From Myxococcales bacterium (GTDB taxonomy: Bacteria; Myxococcota_A; Polyangia; Polyangiales; Polyangiaceae): DNA of 32,200 bases. This document shows positions 8,997 through 17,834 of this stretch, piece after piece; position 1 is the stretch's first letter; each line of letters begins with the position of its first letter. Where the stretch lies: contig SYFR01000272.1 in assembly GCA_005800325.1 (NCBI GenBank), forward strand, positions 1 through 32,200, written 5' to 3'. The notes beneath the pieces are model-generated. The model did no database searches, was not told the DNA's origin, and saw nothing but the letters and a program-made list of their open reading frames with translations. Position numbers and translations under genes: made by a program.

Positions 8997-10601
8997 CTAC
9001 GTCGTCGCGTTGAAGAGCGGCAAGGACCGGCCGCGTGGCTCGGCACCGCGACGGGTCGACGCGCGCGAGCGGGCCGCGTCGGTGAGCGTGGCGCGCAGCG
9101 AGTGCTTGTAGGCCTCGACGACGACGACCTCGGCCACCTCGCCCACGAGCGCGAGCCCGGCGGCGCCTTCGACGTGGACGATCTCGTTCCGCTCGCTGCG
9201 GCCGGTCAGGTTCTCGGGCCGCGTCTTGCTCGGGCCCTCGACGAGCACCTTGAGCTCGTGACCGACGAGGCTCTCGAGGTGGCTCTTCTGTTGGCTCTCG
9301 CTCACGGCGAAGAGGCGCTCGAGTCGCGACGCCTTCTCGGCCTCGGGCACGTCGTCGGCGAGGCGCAGGGCCGGCGTGTTCGGTCGCCGCGAGTATTTGA
9401 AGCCGAAGATCCCGACGAAGCCGACGCTCTTCACGAGCGCGAGCGTGGCCTCGAAGTCCTCGGCGGTCTCGCCCGGAAAGCCGACGATGACGTCGGTCGA
9501 GAGGGTTATGCCCGGCACCGTGGCGCGGAGGCGGGCGACGCGGTCTTCGTACTCGGCGCGCGTGTGCCTGCGGATCATACGCTTGAGGACGCGGTCGCTG
9601 CCCGACTGCACCGGCAGGTGGACGTGCCGCGGCAAGAGCGCGAGCTCGCGGTGCGCGGCGATGAGCGAGGGCGTGAGGTGGCGCGGGTGCGGGCTCGTGT
9701 AGCGCAAGCGCACCAGTTCGGGGACCTCGGCGGCGATGAGGCGGAGCAGCGCGGCGAACGCGCTCTCGTCGGGATCGTTCAGGTCGGCCTCGGGCGCGAG
9801 CGACAAGCTCCCTGAGGGATCGCGGTAGCTGTTCACGGTCTGACCGAGCAGCGTGACCTCGCGCACGCCGCGCGACACGAGGCTCGCGATCTCGGCGACG
9901 ACCTCCGCGCTCGGGCGATAGCGCTCGGGTCCGCGCGTATATGGGACGACGCAGAACGAGCAGCGCTCGTTGCAACCCTTCATCGTGGTGACGAACGCCG
10001 TCGGACTCGGGCTCGCGCCGCGCTGCCCGGCGAGACCCTGCCCGGCGAGACCCTGGCCAGCGAGACCCTGCCCAGCGAGACCCTGGCCACCGAAACCCTG
10101 GCCACCGAAACCCTGGCCACCGAAACCCTGGCCAGCGAGACCCTGGCCAGCGAGACCCTGGCCACCGAAACCCTGGCCACCGAAACCCTGCGCGGACAAG
10201 AAGCGTGGCGCATCGACGTCGAACACGGTGCGCACGATCGGCGGCGCTCCGAGGCGGAGCTCGGCGAGCAGCTCGGGCAGCTCGGCGGCGTTGTCGGGAC
10301 CGAGCACGAGATCGAGCTGTGGAAACCGCTCGAGGAGCTTCCGGCCTTCTTGCTGCGCCATGCACCCCGCGACGACGATGAGGAGCTCCGGCCGCTCGCG
10401 CTTGAGCTTGCCGAGCCGGCCGACCTCGCTGCGCAGCTTCTGCTCGGCCTTCTCGCGGACGCTGCAGGTGTTCACGACGACCACGTCCGCATCGCTCTCC
10501 GCGGACGCGCTCGCGCCCGCGCCGACGAGCAGCTCCTCGATGCGCTCGGAGTCGTGGCTGTTCATCTGACAGCCGAAGGTCGTCACCGAGTAGCGGAGCA
10601 T
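8997..10601 (-). CDS. miaB: tRNA-2-methylthio-N6-dimethylallyladenosine synthase MiaB with a Gly-rich pentapeptide-repeat insert
   Basis: MLRYSVTTFGCQMNSHDSERIEELL, NTCSVREKAEQKL, GCMAQQ, KGCNERCSFCVVPYTRG (radical SAM CxxxCxxC), C-terminal TRAM-like region. Confidence 0.9.
   Translation of the reverse strand: MLRYSVTTFGCQMNSHDSERIEELLVGAGASASAESDADVVVVNTCSVREKAEQKLRSEVGRLGKLKRERPELLIVVAGCMAQQEGRKLLERFPQLDLVLGPDNAAELPELLAELRLGAPPIVRTVFDVDAPRFLSAQGFGGQGFGGQGLAGQGLAGQGFGGQGFGGQGFGGQGLAGQGLAGQGLAGQGLAGQRGASPSPTAFVTTMKGCNERCSFCVVPYTRGPERYRPSAEVVAEIASLVSRGVREVTLLGQTVNSYRDPSGSLSLAPEADLNDPDESAFAALLRLIAAEVPELVRLRYTSPHPRHLTPSLIAAHRELALLPRHVHLPVQSGSDRVLKRMIRRHTRAEYEDRVARLRATVPGITLSTDVIVGFPGETAEDFEATLALVKSVGFVGIFGFKYSRRPNTPALRLADDVPEAEKASRLERLFAVSESQQKSHLESLVGHELKVLVEGPSKTRPENLTGRSERNEIVHVEGAAGLALVGEVAEVVVVEAYKHSLRATLTDAARSRASTRRGAEPRGRSLPLFNATT
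10026..10190. repeat. 11 x 15-nt tandem repeat inside miaB
   Basis: Alternating GCCACCGAAACCCTG and GCCAGCGAGACCCTG (and close variants); encodes (QGFGG)/(QGLAG) units on the minus strand. Confidence 0.95.
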
Positions 10602-10689
10602 GGCGCGCGGCTCATAGCATAGGCGGAGCCCCCGCGGGTTCGAGGCGATTTCGGCCGGACCGCGGGGCTTCCATTGGCAGGCTGTTAGG

Positions 10690-11673
10690 ATGCGCGACGT
10701 GCGCGCGTTCGCGGTGCTGTTGTTGTCATGGGGCCTCGGTCCCAGCGCGTGCGACGAGCATCGCGACGACAAAGGTCCGGCTGCGTCGTCGGCGTCGCCT
10801 CCCGCCGCGAGTGGAGCCCCGGCCGGGAGCGCCAGCGAAAGCGAGAGCGAGAGCGCAGCAGCCCGAGCGGCGAGCCCAAGCGAGAGCGCCGCAGCCCGAG
10901 CGGCCAACGCAAGCGAGAGCGCAGCAGCCCCTTCCGCCAGCGGCAGCCCAAGCGAGAGCGCTCACGCGGGCGAGCCTCCCCTCGCCTGCCCTCCCGACAT
11001 GGCGCTCGTTCTTGGCGCGTTCTGCCCGGTGAGCTCGCAGCCGTGTCTCGAGAAGCCGAAGGTGCTCGGCGGCCCCGGGCACCTCCCCTGCCAGCGCTAC
11101 GCCGAGGCGCGCTGCCTCTCCAAGACGCGGACGGCGATGCGCTACTGCATGGATCGCTACGAGTGGCCGAATCAGAAGGGCGAGCTCCCTCGGACGCTGA
11201 CCTCGTGGCCCGAGGCCGCGCGCTTCTGTGTATCGGCCGGCAAGCGCCTCTGCACCGCAGACGAGTTCACCTTCGCGTGCGAGGGCGAGAGCATGAGAGC
11301 CCACGTCTATGGCAATGAGCGCAGCGCGGAGATCTGCAATGCCGATCGGCCGTACATCGCGCGCACTTACGACTACGAACCATGGGACGCGTGCCACAAG
11401 AAGCCCGCGTGCAAGGCCGAGCTCGCGCGACTCGATCAGCGCCTACCCGCCGGCGCCAAGCCCGAGTGCGTCTCGGAACACGGCGTCTTCGATCTCAACG
11501 GCAACGTGAACGAGTGGGTCGTTCGCACCGATCAGAAGAGCCCGCACCGCTCGGGGCTAAAGGGCGGCTGGTGGGGGCCGGTCCGCAATCGCTGCCGCCC
11601 GATGACCACCTTCCACCTCGAGGGCGATTACGGCTACGAGCAGGGCTTTCGCTGCTGCAAGGCGGCGGGCTGA
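10690..11673 (+). CDS. SUMF1/FGE-like lipoprotein with Ser/Ala/Glu repeat linker
   Basis: N-terminus RDVRAFAVLLLSWGLGPSAC; YCMDRYEWPNQKGELPRTLTSWPEAARFC...KRLCTADEFTFACEGE...NGNVNEWVVRT...LKGGWWGPVRNRCRPMTTFH...YEQGFRCC. Confidence 0.8.
   Translation: MRDVRAFAVLLLSWGLGPSACDEHRDDKGPAASSASPPAASGAPAGSASESESESAAARAASPSESAAARAANASESAAAPSASGSPSESAHAGEPPLACPPDMALVLGAFCPVSSQPCLEKPKVLGGPGHLPCQRYAEARCLSKTRTAMRYCMDRYEWPNQKGELPRTLTSWPEAARFCVSAGKRLCTADEFTFACEGESMRAHVYGNERSAEICNADRPYIARTYDYEPWDACHKKPACKAELARLDQRLPAGAKPECVSEHGVFDLNGNVNEWVVRTDQKSPHRSGLKGGWWGPVRNRCRPMTTFHLEGDYGYEQGFRCCKAAG
10838..10965 (+). repeat. In-frame ~33-nt repeats in the lipoprotein linker
   Basis: Encodes SESAAARAASP / SESAAARAANA / SESAAAPSASGSP / SESAHAGE; DNA repeats AGCGAGAGCGC(A/C)GCAGCCCGAGCGGC. 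Confidence 0.8.
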
Positions 11674-11689
11674 GGAGCTTCAGGCCGCC

Positions 11690-13015
11690 TCAACCGGCGG
11701 TGCCGATGCAGCCGAAGAGCACCGAGATCTTCGCGGCGGAGTCGGCCTGCACCGTCTTGCATGCGTCGGGGCACAGCTTGATGAGCTCGCCGTCGAGATA
11801 GAACTTCTCCGGGCCGCACTCGGCGAGGCTCGCTACTAGCGCAAAGTTCACCGGCGCCCCCATGCCGGGCATGTACTTCACGACGATGGTCTCGAGGTTG
11901 AGCTCTTCGCCAGGGGGCGGCGCAGGCAACGGGAACTCGCAGCTCACCGAGGCACCTTGGACCACGCCATTGGCGATCTCGTTGAACATGCTGTCGTAGT
12001 GAGCGAGCTGGCAAAGCGGAAAGCGCAGCGCCTCGGTCTTGACGCTGAGCGCCTGATAGCCAGTTCCGCCGTTGACCGCCGATGAACACTTTGCGGTCGT
12101 GATCATGTCCGCCGGCTGCCAGGGGACCTCGGGCATCTGGAGATCCTTCTCCTGGATCCCGTCGATGCTGTACCAGCGGTAGCGGCGTTCCATCGCCGTG
12201 CCGAACTGCTCGGGCGAGAGCGCCAAGAGCGCGGCATCGAACTTGTCCGCAGTCGCCTGCCCCCCGACGACGGTGTTCTTGTCGTCGTAAAGGACGCCGC
12301 CGAAGCTGCAGTTGGCGCGGTCGTCGGTGACGACGACGAAGAACTTGATCGCCTCGGGCCGGAGCCACTCTTGATAGCCCATCGGCGCGAGGTTGTGCTC
12401 GTCCGCCTTCGCGTAGCTCTCGAGCGTCTTGCACAGGGGGTTGGTGCTGCCGATCTCGGTCGAATAGTGGAAGAACTTGGGAGGGTTGTTGACAGGCTCA
12501 CTTGGCGGGGGCGTGCAATCGCCTTGGGGAATGCCGCTGAGCGGCGCCTCGAGGCACACCGACTGGTTCCCGCTCGCCGAGCCGTGGCGTGCGATCAGGA
12601 TGACCCGGTAGTCGATGCCGCTCGCCTCGATGATCTTGGCGAAGCTCTCGTTGATGTTCTTTTCAACGCCCTGGATCTCGTTCGTCATGCTGCCGGAGTT
12701 GTCGATGACGAAGAGGATGTCGACTGGCGCTTTCACGAGCGTCGCCTCGGCCTCCTGCTGCGCGCACGTGTCCATCCCGCCGGCGCCGACGCTGCCCGGG
12801 CCCGAGCTGCCCGCGCCCGAGCCGCCCGCGCCGACGAAGGTGCCAGTGCTTCCCCCGACGCCGGCCTGCGCGCCGCTGCCGGCCTGCTGTCCGCTCGTAG
12901 CCGGCCCGTCGGCGGTCGACGAACCGCACGCGACCATAGCCGCAAGCGAAGCGAGCTGCAGCGCGGTGGAGAAGGCCGTCTCGCCGACGCGGCGCCCCGG
13001 TGACTTGATACGCAT
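11690..13015 (-). CDS. von Willebrand factor A domain lipoprotein
   Basis: Lipoprotein signal (LQLASLAAMVACGSS), Gly/Ser linker, MIDAS motif DILFVIDNSGSMTNEIQGVEKNINESF. Confidence 0.75.
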   Translation of the reverse strand: MRIKSPGRRVGETAFSTALQLASLAAMVACGSSTADGPATSGQQAGSGAQAGVGGSTGTFVGAGGSGAGSSGPGSVGAGGMDTCAQQEAEATLVKAPVDILFVIDNSGSMTNEIQGVEKNINESFAKIIEASGIDYRVILIARHGSASGNQSVCLEAPLSGIPQGDCTPPPSEPVNNPPKFFHYSTEIGSTNPLCKTLESYAKADEHNLAPMGYQEWLRPEAIKFFVVVTDDRANCSFGGVLYDDKNTVVGGQATADKFDAALLALSPEQFGTAMERRYRWYSIDGIQEKDLQMPEVPWQPADMITTAKCSSAVNGGTGYQALSVKTEALRFPLCQLAHYDSMFNEIANGVVQGASVSCEFPLPAPPPGEELNLETIVVKYMPGMGAPVNFALVASLAECGPEKFYLDGELIKLCPDACKTVQADSAAKISVLFGCIGTAG

Positions 13016-13071
13016 GGCCGGATGGGAGCATGCGACAAGGCGCACCACAAGTGGGCCATGTGCTCAGCCGC

Positions 13072-13212
13072 CGGGGCTTCGGGCTTCGGGCTTCGGGCTT
13101 CGGGCTCCGGGCTTCGGGCTCCGGGCTTCGGGCTCCGGGCTCCGGGCTTCGGGCTCCGGCCTTCGGGCTCCGGGCTTCGGGCTCCGGGCTCCGGGCTTCG
13201 GGCTCCGGGCTT
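13072..13212. repeat. ~20 x 7-nt intergenic minisatellite (CGGGCTY)n
   Basis: Uninterrupted CGGGCTT / CGGGCTC units ending a few nt from the pepP-family stop codon (13216-13218). Confidence 0.95.
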
Positions 13213-13215
13213 CGG

Positions 13216-14616
13216 CTAGCCGCCGCCGACGAGCTGCTCGATGGCGCGGGCGTCCTTGGGCACGAGGGCGGAGAGCACTTCGTTGCCCGCTTCGGTGATG
13301 AGCACGTCATCCTCGATGCGAATGCCGCGCACGTCGGCGAAGCGCGCGAGGACATCGCGGCGCAGATCGTCGCCGAGCGGCTCGGTGCGCCGCGGATCGC
13401 CGAGGATCCCGGGGACCTGATAAAACCCTGGCTCGATCGTCACGCACATGCCCGGCGCGAGCTCGCGGTCGAGCCGCAGGTAGCCGTCGCCGAAGCGCGG
13501 GCTGCGCGTGCGGCCGGGGGCGTAGCCGGCGCGATCGCCGAGATCCTCGAGGTCGTGCACGTCGAGGCCGAGCAGGTGGCCAATGCCGTGCGGAAAGAAC
13601 AAGGCGGCGGCGCCCCGCTCGAGGAGGCCGTCGACCTCGCCGCGAAAGATCCCTAGACGTGCGAGCCCCTCGACGATGGCGCGCTTGGCCGCTTCGTGAA
13701 CGTCGCGGTAGCGCCGCCCGGGCTTCGCGACCGCGAGCGACGCGTGCTGCGCGGCGAGCACGACGTCGTAGATCGCGCGCTGCGTCGAAGTGAACGTGCC
13801 GCTCACCGGCCAGGTGCGGGTGATGTCCGCAGCCCACCCCTCGGGCGTCTCGCCGCCGACGTCCGCGAGCAGGAGATCGCCCGCGAGGGCCGCGTGGTCG
13901 TAGCGATCGGAGTGGAGCACCTCACCGTGCGTCGTGACGATCGGTCCGTAGGCGTCGTCGAGCCCGGACGCGCGGAGCACGGCGATCATCGCCGCGAGCG
14001 TCGCGAGCTCACTGCCACCGACGCGAGTCGCGCGCATCCCCGCGACGTGGGCCTCCGCGCTCACGCTCGCGGCGAACCGAAGCTGCGCGATCGCGGCCTC
14101 GTCGTGCACGAGACGCAGCGCGATCATGGCCTCGGCGAGCGCCGCGTCCACGGCCTCGGTGAGCCGGGCGCCGCTGCCGCGCTCGACCTCGCGCCCGAGC
14201 CGCAGGGAGAGCCAGGCCGCGCTCGCCGCGTCTTGCGGCGGCAGCGTAGCGACGCTGCCACGGTGCGGGGACAGCGCCAGGTCGAGCTCGTCGAGCGGCC
14301 GCACCGCGTCGAACTCGAGCTCATCGCGAAGCTGCGCGAGCGCGGGCCGCGGCCCATGCCAGAGCGCATCGTCGGGATCCGGCGGGTGCGTGAAGAGCTC
14401 GGCGCGACCGTCCACGAAGAGCAGCGCGGAGCCGGCGAGGTGGCGACCCGCGAAATACGCAAAGTGGCTCGTCGCACGGAACCGATAGCGATTCGCCGGG
14501 TAATTACGGCTCGGCGCCTCGCCCGCCGCGATGAGGGCCGGGCCCGACAGGCGCGCCGAGAGCGCGCGCCGCCGCGCGAGGAGCGCCGACGCCGGGGTCG
14601 AGGGAGCGATGGGCAT
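13216..14616 (-). CDS. Xaa-Pro aminopeptidase (M24B family)
   Basis: NYPANRYRFRATSHFAYFAGRHLAGSALLFVDGRAELF; DLLLADVGGETPEGWAADITRTWPVSG; FFPHGIGHLLGLDVHDLED; GMCVTIEPGFY; metal-ligand pattern present. Confidence 0.9.
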   Translation of the reverse strand: MPIAPSTPASALLARRRALSARLSGPALIAAGEAPSRNYPANRYRFRATSHFAYFAGRHLAGSALLFVDGRAELFTHPPDPDDALWHGPRPALAQLRDELEFDAVRPLDELDLALSPHRGSVATLPPQDAASAAWLSLRLGREVERGSGARLTEAVDAALAEAMIALRLVHDEAAIAQLRFAASVSAEAHVAGMRATRVGGSELATLAAMIAVLRASGLDDAYGPIVTTHGEVLHSDRYDHAALAGDLLLADVGGETPEGWAADITRTWPVSGTFTSTQRAIYDVVLAAQHASLAVAKPGRRYRDVHEAAKRAIVEGLARLGIFRGEVDGLLERGAAALFFPHGIGHLLGLDVHDLEDLGDRAGYAPGRTRSPRFGDGYLRLDRELAPGMCVTIEPGFYQVPGILGDPRRTEPLGDDLRRDVLARFADVRGIRIEDDVLITEAGNEVLSALVPKDARAIEQLVGGG

Positions 14617-14684
14617 GGCGCAAGGCTAGTCCCGTGAGTCCGATCTACGCTGACAAATTCACGGTCCAGCCCCTGTTCCCGCAA

Positions 14685-14791
14685 CCCTCACCGCTCACGC
14701 CTCGCCGCTCACCGCTCACGCCTCCGCCCGCTCACCGCTCACGCCTCGCCGCTCACCGCTCACCGCTCACCGCTCACGCCTCACCCCTCAC
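14685..14791. repeat. ~14 x 7-nt intergenic minisatellite (consensus CGCTCAC)
   Basis: CCCTCAC CGCTCAC GCCTCGC CGCTCAC CGCTCAC GCCTCCGCC CGCTCAC CGCTCAC GCCTCGC CGCTCACx4 GCCTCAC CCCTCAC. Confidence 0.9.
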
Positions 14792-14927
14792 CCGCTGCCA
14801 CTGCCTCGCCCCGCAACCGCGTTCGCCATGCCGGCGCGGAAGCTCGCGCCCGAATTCGAGAGCGAACGCTGGAAGTCAGCGTGCATCTTGGGCTAATTTC
14901 TCGAGGGATCGTCACGAAAGAGCTTCC

Positions 14928-15668
14928 ATGAACCTTCTCCGCTCCGGCACTTCGCTCGTAATTCTGCTCTCGGCCTTCGGCGGCGCGCTCGCGCTCGCGA
15001 CGTCGTGCAGCCCACCCATCGAGTGCGCGAGCGAGCGGGTCGGGCAGGTGCGCTGCGTCGGCAACCAGGTGGAGCGCTGCGGCGCGGACAATCAGCTCAC
15101 GTACGAGCCGTGCTCGCCGAAGGGCCTCGAGTGCAGCGTGCAGCACCAAGGCTGCGTGACCGCCGAGATCGCGATGTCGACGAGCAGCACCGCGTCCGGG
15201 GGCGGCGGCGGCGCGGGCGGCGACAGCACGACGATGACCGCCTCCTCCTCCAGCATGAGCTCGTCGTCGAGCGCCGGGGGCACGGGCGGCACCGGGGGCA
15301 CGGGCGGCACGCCCGTCGTGACGTCATTGAATGGCTGCGACCTCGCGACCGCACAAGACGAGACGAAGAAGCCCATCGCACAGATCGGCTTCACCGCCGG
15401 CGTGACGCAATACTCGCCGCCGTGCGTCATCGTGAGCCCGGGCACCAACGTGGTCTGGTACAGCGCCGACGGCACCTTCGCCCAGCACCCGCTCCGCGGC
15501 GGCACCGTCGATGATGGGGGCAACAAGATGCCCGATCCGTCGAGCCCGATCACGCCGCTCGATGCGGGCACGACGGCGCTCGTGCCGATGACGACGCCCG
15601 GCAGCTACGGCTTCTACTGCGACTTTCACCCGACCGCGATGCGCGGCGCGGTCTTCGTCGTGCCCTGA
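14928..15668 (+). CDS. Cupredoxin (blue-copper)-like lipoprotein with Ser/Gly/Thr linker
   Basis: Lipoprotein signal (LSAFGGALALATSC); C-terminal VIVSPGTNVVWYSADGTFAQHPLRGG...MTTPGSYGFYCDFHPTAMRGAVFVVP gives a His...Cys-x2-His-x3-Met type-1 copper pattern. Confidence 0.7.
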   Translation: MNLLRSGTSLVILLSAFGGALALATSCSPPIECASERVGQVRCVGNQVERCGADNQLTYEPCSPKGLECSVQHQGCVTAEIAMSTSSTASGGGGGAGGDSTTMTASSSSMSSSSSAGGTGGTGGTGGTPVVTSLNGCDLATAQDETKKPIAQIGFTAGVTQYSPPCVIVSPGTNVVWYSADGTFAQHPLRGGTVDDGGNKMPDPSSPITPLDAGTTALVPMTTPGSYGFYCDFHPTAMRGAVFVVP

Positions 15669-15671
15669 ACC

Positions 15672-15790
15672 CGAATCGCGCTTGCCGGCGATGCACGCTC
15701 ACCGGCGCATCACGCTCACGGGCGAGTCCCGCTCGCTGGCGCGTCACGCTTGCCGGCGATGCACGCTCGCTGGCGATTCACGTTCACGGG
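15672..15790. repeat. 7 x 17-nt tandem repeat
   Basis: CGAATCGCGCTTGCCGG CGATGCACGCTCACCGG CGCATCACGCTCACGGG CGAGTCCCGCTCGCTGG CGCGTCACGCTTGCCGG CGATGCACGCTCGCTGG CGATTCACGTTCACGGG. Confidence 0.93.
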
Positions 15791-17436
15791 CGAATGTAGA
15801 TGAGCGAGCTCTTCGCGTGCGGCGCGTAGGGCGAGACCGCGAACCACCCCTCGGGGACGATGGGGTCCATCCAGCGGAACAGGAAGCGCGCGTCCGCCGG
15901 CGCGAGGTTCACGCAGCCGTGGCTCTTGGGGCGGCCGAACTCGTCGTGCCACCACGCGCCGTGAGCCGCGAAATTGTCCTTGTAATACTGGACCCACGGC
16001 ACCTCTTGCACATACCAGTCGGCGCCCTTGTCGCGGCCCATCATGTCGCTCGCGTACATCTTCCAGTCGACGTAGTGCTTGCCGCGCGCCGTGGCGTACT
16101 TCGCGTTGGCGATGCCGTCTTGCCCCGGGGACATCGCGGTCGCGTACACGGGCGTGTCGCCCTCGTAGGCGATGAGGTAGCCCCAGGTGACGCGGATCTC
16201 GACCCACTTGTCGCTCGGGCCGGCGCCCGGTGCGCGGTACGGCGCCTTCTTCAGGATCGACACGGTGTTGTACGGGACGTAGGCGTCGTCGCCGACCTGC
16301 CAGTAGATCCCGCCCGGGCCCCGCGCCTGCTTGAGCGTCGTCTTCACAAAGGCGTGGCGCTCGAACTTCTCGTCAGATTTCGTGAGCTTGCCGTCGGCGC
16401 CCATCCGAAACTTCGGCTGGTCGTCGAGCCAGAAGAACGCGAGCGGCAGGGAGAGCTCCGGCTGCGCGCGAAGGTCGACCCCGTGCAGCGTGGGCAAGGG
16501 CTTCTGCCGCACCTTGTCCTTCGGTACGAGGGTCATGTCGGGCGTGAGCAGCCAGGTGCGACCGTTGGCGTCGAACTCCTGCGTCCACGCGACCTTCATG
16601 CCCGGGTACGCGGGGAGCTCGTCGGCGAGTGGAAGCTCGCTCGCGCGCTGGTATTCGAGGAACGCTTCGCTCGGCGGTCGGCCGGCCGGGGTGGCGTCGA
16701 CGGCCCCGCCCTTCTCGGGAATTGGCGCGGGCGGGCTCGCGAGATGCGCGTCGAGGCCGCTCTCGAGCGAGCGCTGCTCTTCGGGCGTCGGTAGCCGCTT
16801 GTACTGCGGCGCGCCGATCGACACGCCGAACTTGAACGGATAGTCGGAGTCGAGGTCGGGGAGCGCGGCGACCGAAGCGACGACGCGCGGATCGTGAGCA
16901 TCGCGTGTCGCGTGATCGCCACCGCCGACGCAGACGAAGCCGCGCGGCTCGACCGGGTACCAGCCCTCATCGCACTGGTAGAGGCGCTTCAGCTTGCGCT
17001 CGGGAGTCAGCGTGGTGTCGCGCATGGCGACGCTCTGCCCCGCGCGCATCGCGCCGATGACGGGCGCGTCGCGATCGGGCTTCTCGTGGATCTTCACGAG
17101 TCCGGCCGGCGCGTAGAGCCGCGGCCGCGTGTCCGCCGAGGCAACGCTCGCGTCGACCTCGTCCGGCGTGCGCTTCGCCTCGAGCGGAACGTCGCCCTGA
17201 TTTTTCGCCTTCTGCGCGTCGCCGTCGGTGTGCCGCGCCTCGAGCGGAGCGACCGAGCGGACGAAGTCTAGCCCGCGAGCGGTCGCTGCGCCCCTGCGCC
17301 CGGCATCGGCGTCGCGGTGCACGTGGGTCGCAGCACCGCAGCCGCTCGCGAGGAGCGCCAAGAGCCAGAGTCTCGACCAAGGAACAGGGCGCTCGGGTGC
17401 GCCGCCCGTTTCAAAGAAACACTTGAGCGCAAACAT
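15784..17436 (-). CDS. L,D-transpeptidase (YkuD domain) lipoprotein
   Basis: Lipoprotein-type signal (LWLLALLASGCGA); catalytic region HGAWWHDEFGRPKSHGCVNLAPADARFLF. Confidence 0.85.
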   Translation of the reverse strand: MFALKCFFETGGAPERPVPWSRLWLLALLASGCGAATHVHRDADAGRRGAATARGLDFVRSVAPLEARHTDGDAQKAKNQGDVPLEAKRTPDEVDASVASADTRPRLYAPAGLVKIHEKPDRDAPVIGAMRAGQSVAMRDTTLTPERKLKRLYQCDEGWYPVEPRGFVCVGGGDHATRDAHDPRVVASVAALPDLDSDYPFKFGVSIGAPQYKRLPTPEEQRSLESGLDAHLASPPAPIPEKGGAVDATPAGRPPSEAFLEYQRASELPLADELPAYPGMKVAWTQEFDANGRTWLLTPDMTLVPKDKVRQKPLPTLHGVDLRAQPELSLPLAFFWLDDQPKFRMGADGKLTKSDEKFERHAFVKTTLKQARGPGGIYWQVGDDAYVPYNTVSILKKAPYRAPGAGPSDKWVEIRVTWGYLIAYEGDTPVYATAMSPGQDGIANAKYATARGKHYVDWKMYASDMMGRDKGADWYVQEVPWVQYYKDNFAAHGAWWHDEFGRPKSHGCVNLAPADARFLFRWMDPIVPEGWFAVSPYAPHAKSSLIYIRP

Positions 17437-17486
17437 CGAAGTGGCCTCCGAATGATGAAAAACCGGCCTTCGTCAACCATACGGGC

Positions 17487-17627
17487 CTCCGCGACAATGC
17501 GCCACTATTCGCCATTTGTGGTCGACGGCTGAGGGTCACGCCGTCGCTCCGCGACGATGCGCCACTATTCGCCAATTGTGGTCGACGGCTGAGGGTCACG
17601 TCGTCTCTCCACGCCGATGCGACACGG
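17487..17627. repeat. 60-nt tandem repeat (two full copies plus a partial third) upstream of the che operon
   Basis: 17487-17546 and 17547-17606 near identical (CTCCGCGACrATGCGCCACTATTCGCCAwTTGTGGTCGACGGCTGAGGGTCACG...), partial third copy from 17607. Confidence 0.93.
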
Positions 17628-17834
17628 CCTCGCTCGAACCGGAATCCCCCGAGAGGGTCTGGGCCGGGTCTGGGCCCCAGCCCCGCTCGCCACCGGCACG
17701 GGCAACGGGCGCGAGGGCCGGAATCGAGCTCTTCCCGCGACCCCTTGACGACCCGGAGGGGGCGCCTACCTCGGGTGTCCGCGCCGCGAGCCGCTGAGCC
17801 GCGTCGCAGTCGTTCTTCATGGGGGCTGGTTGAA

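Noticed and set aside
13022-13219. Plus-strand ORF of GLRAPGFGLRASGSG repeats
   Set aside because: By-product of the 7-nt array, whose period is not a multiple of 3 and so reads similarly in all frames; no coding support.
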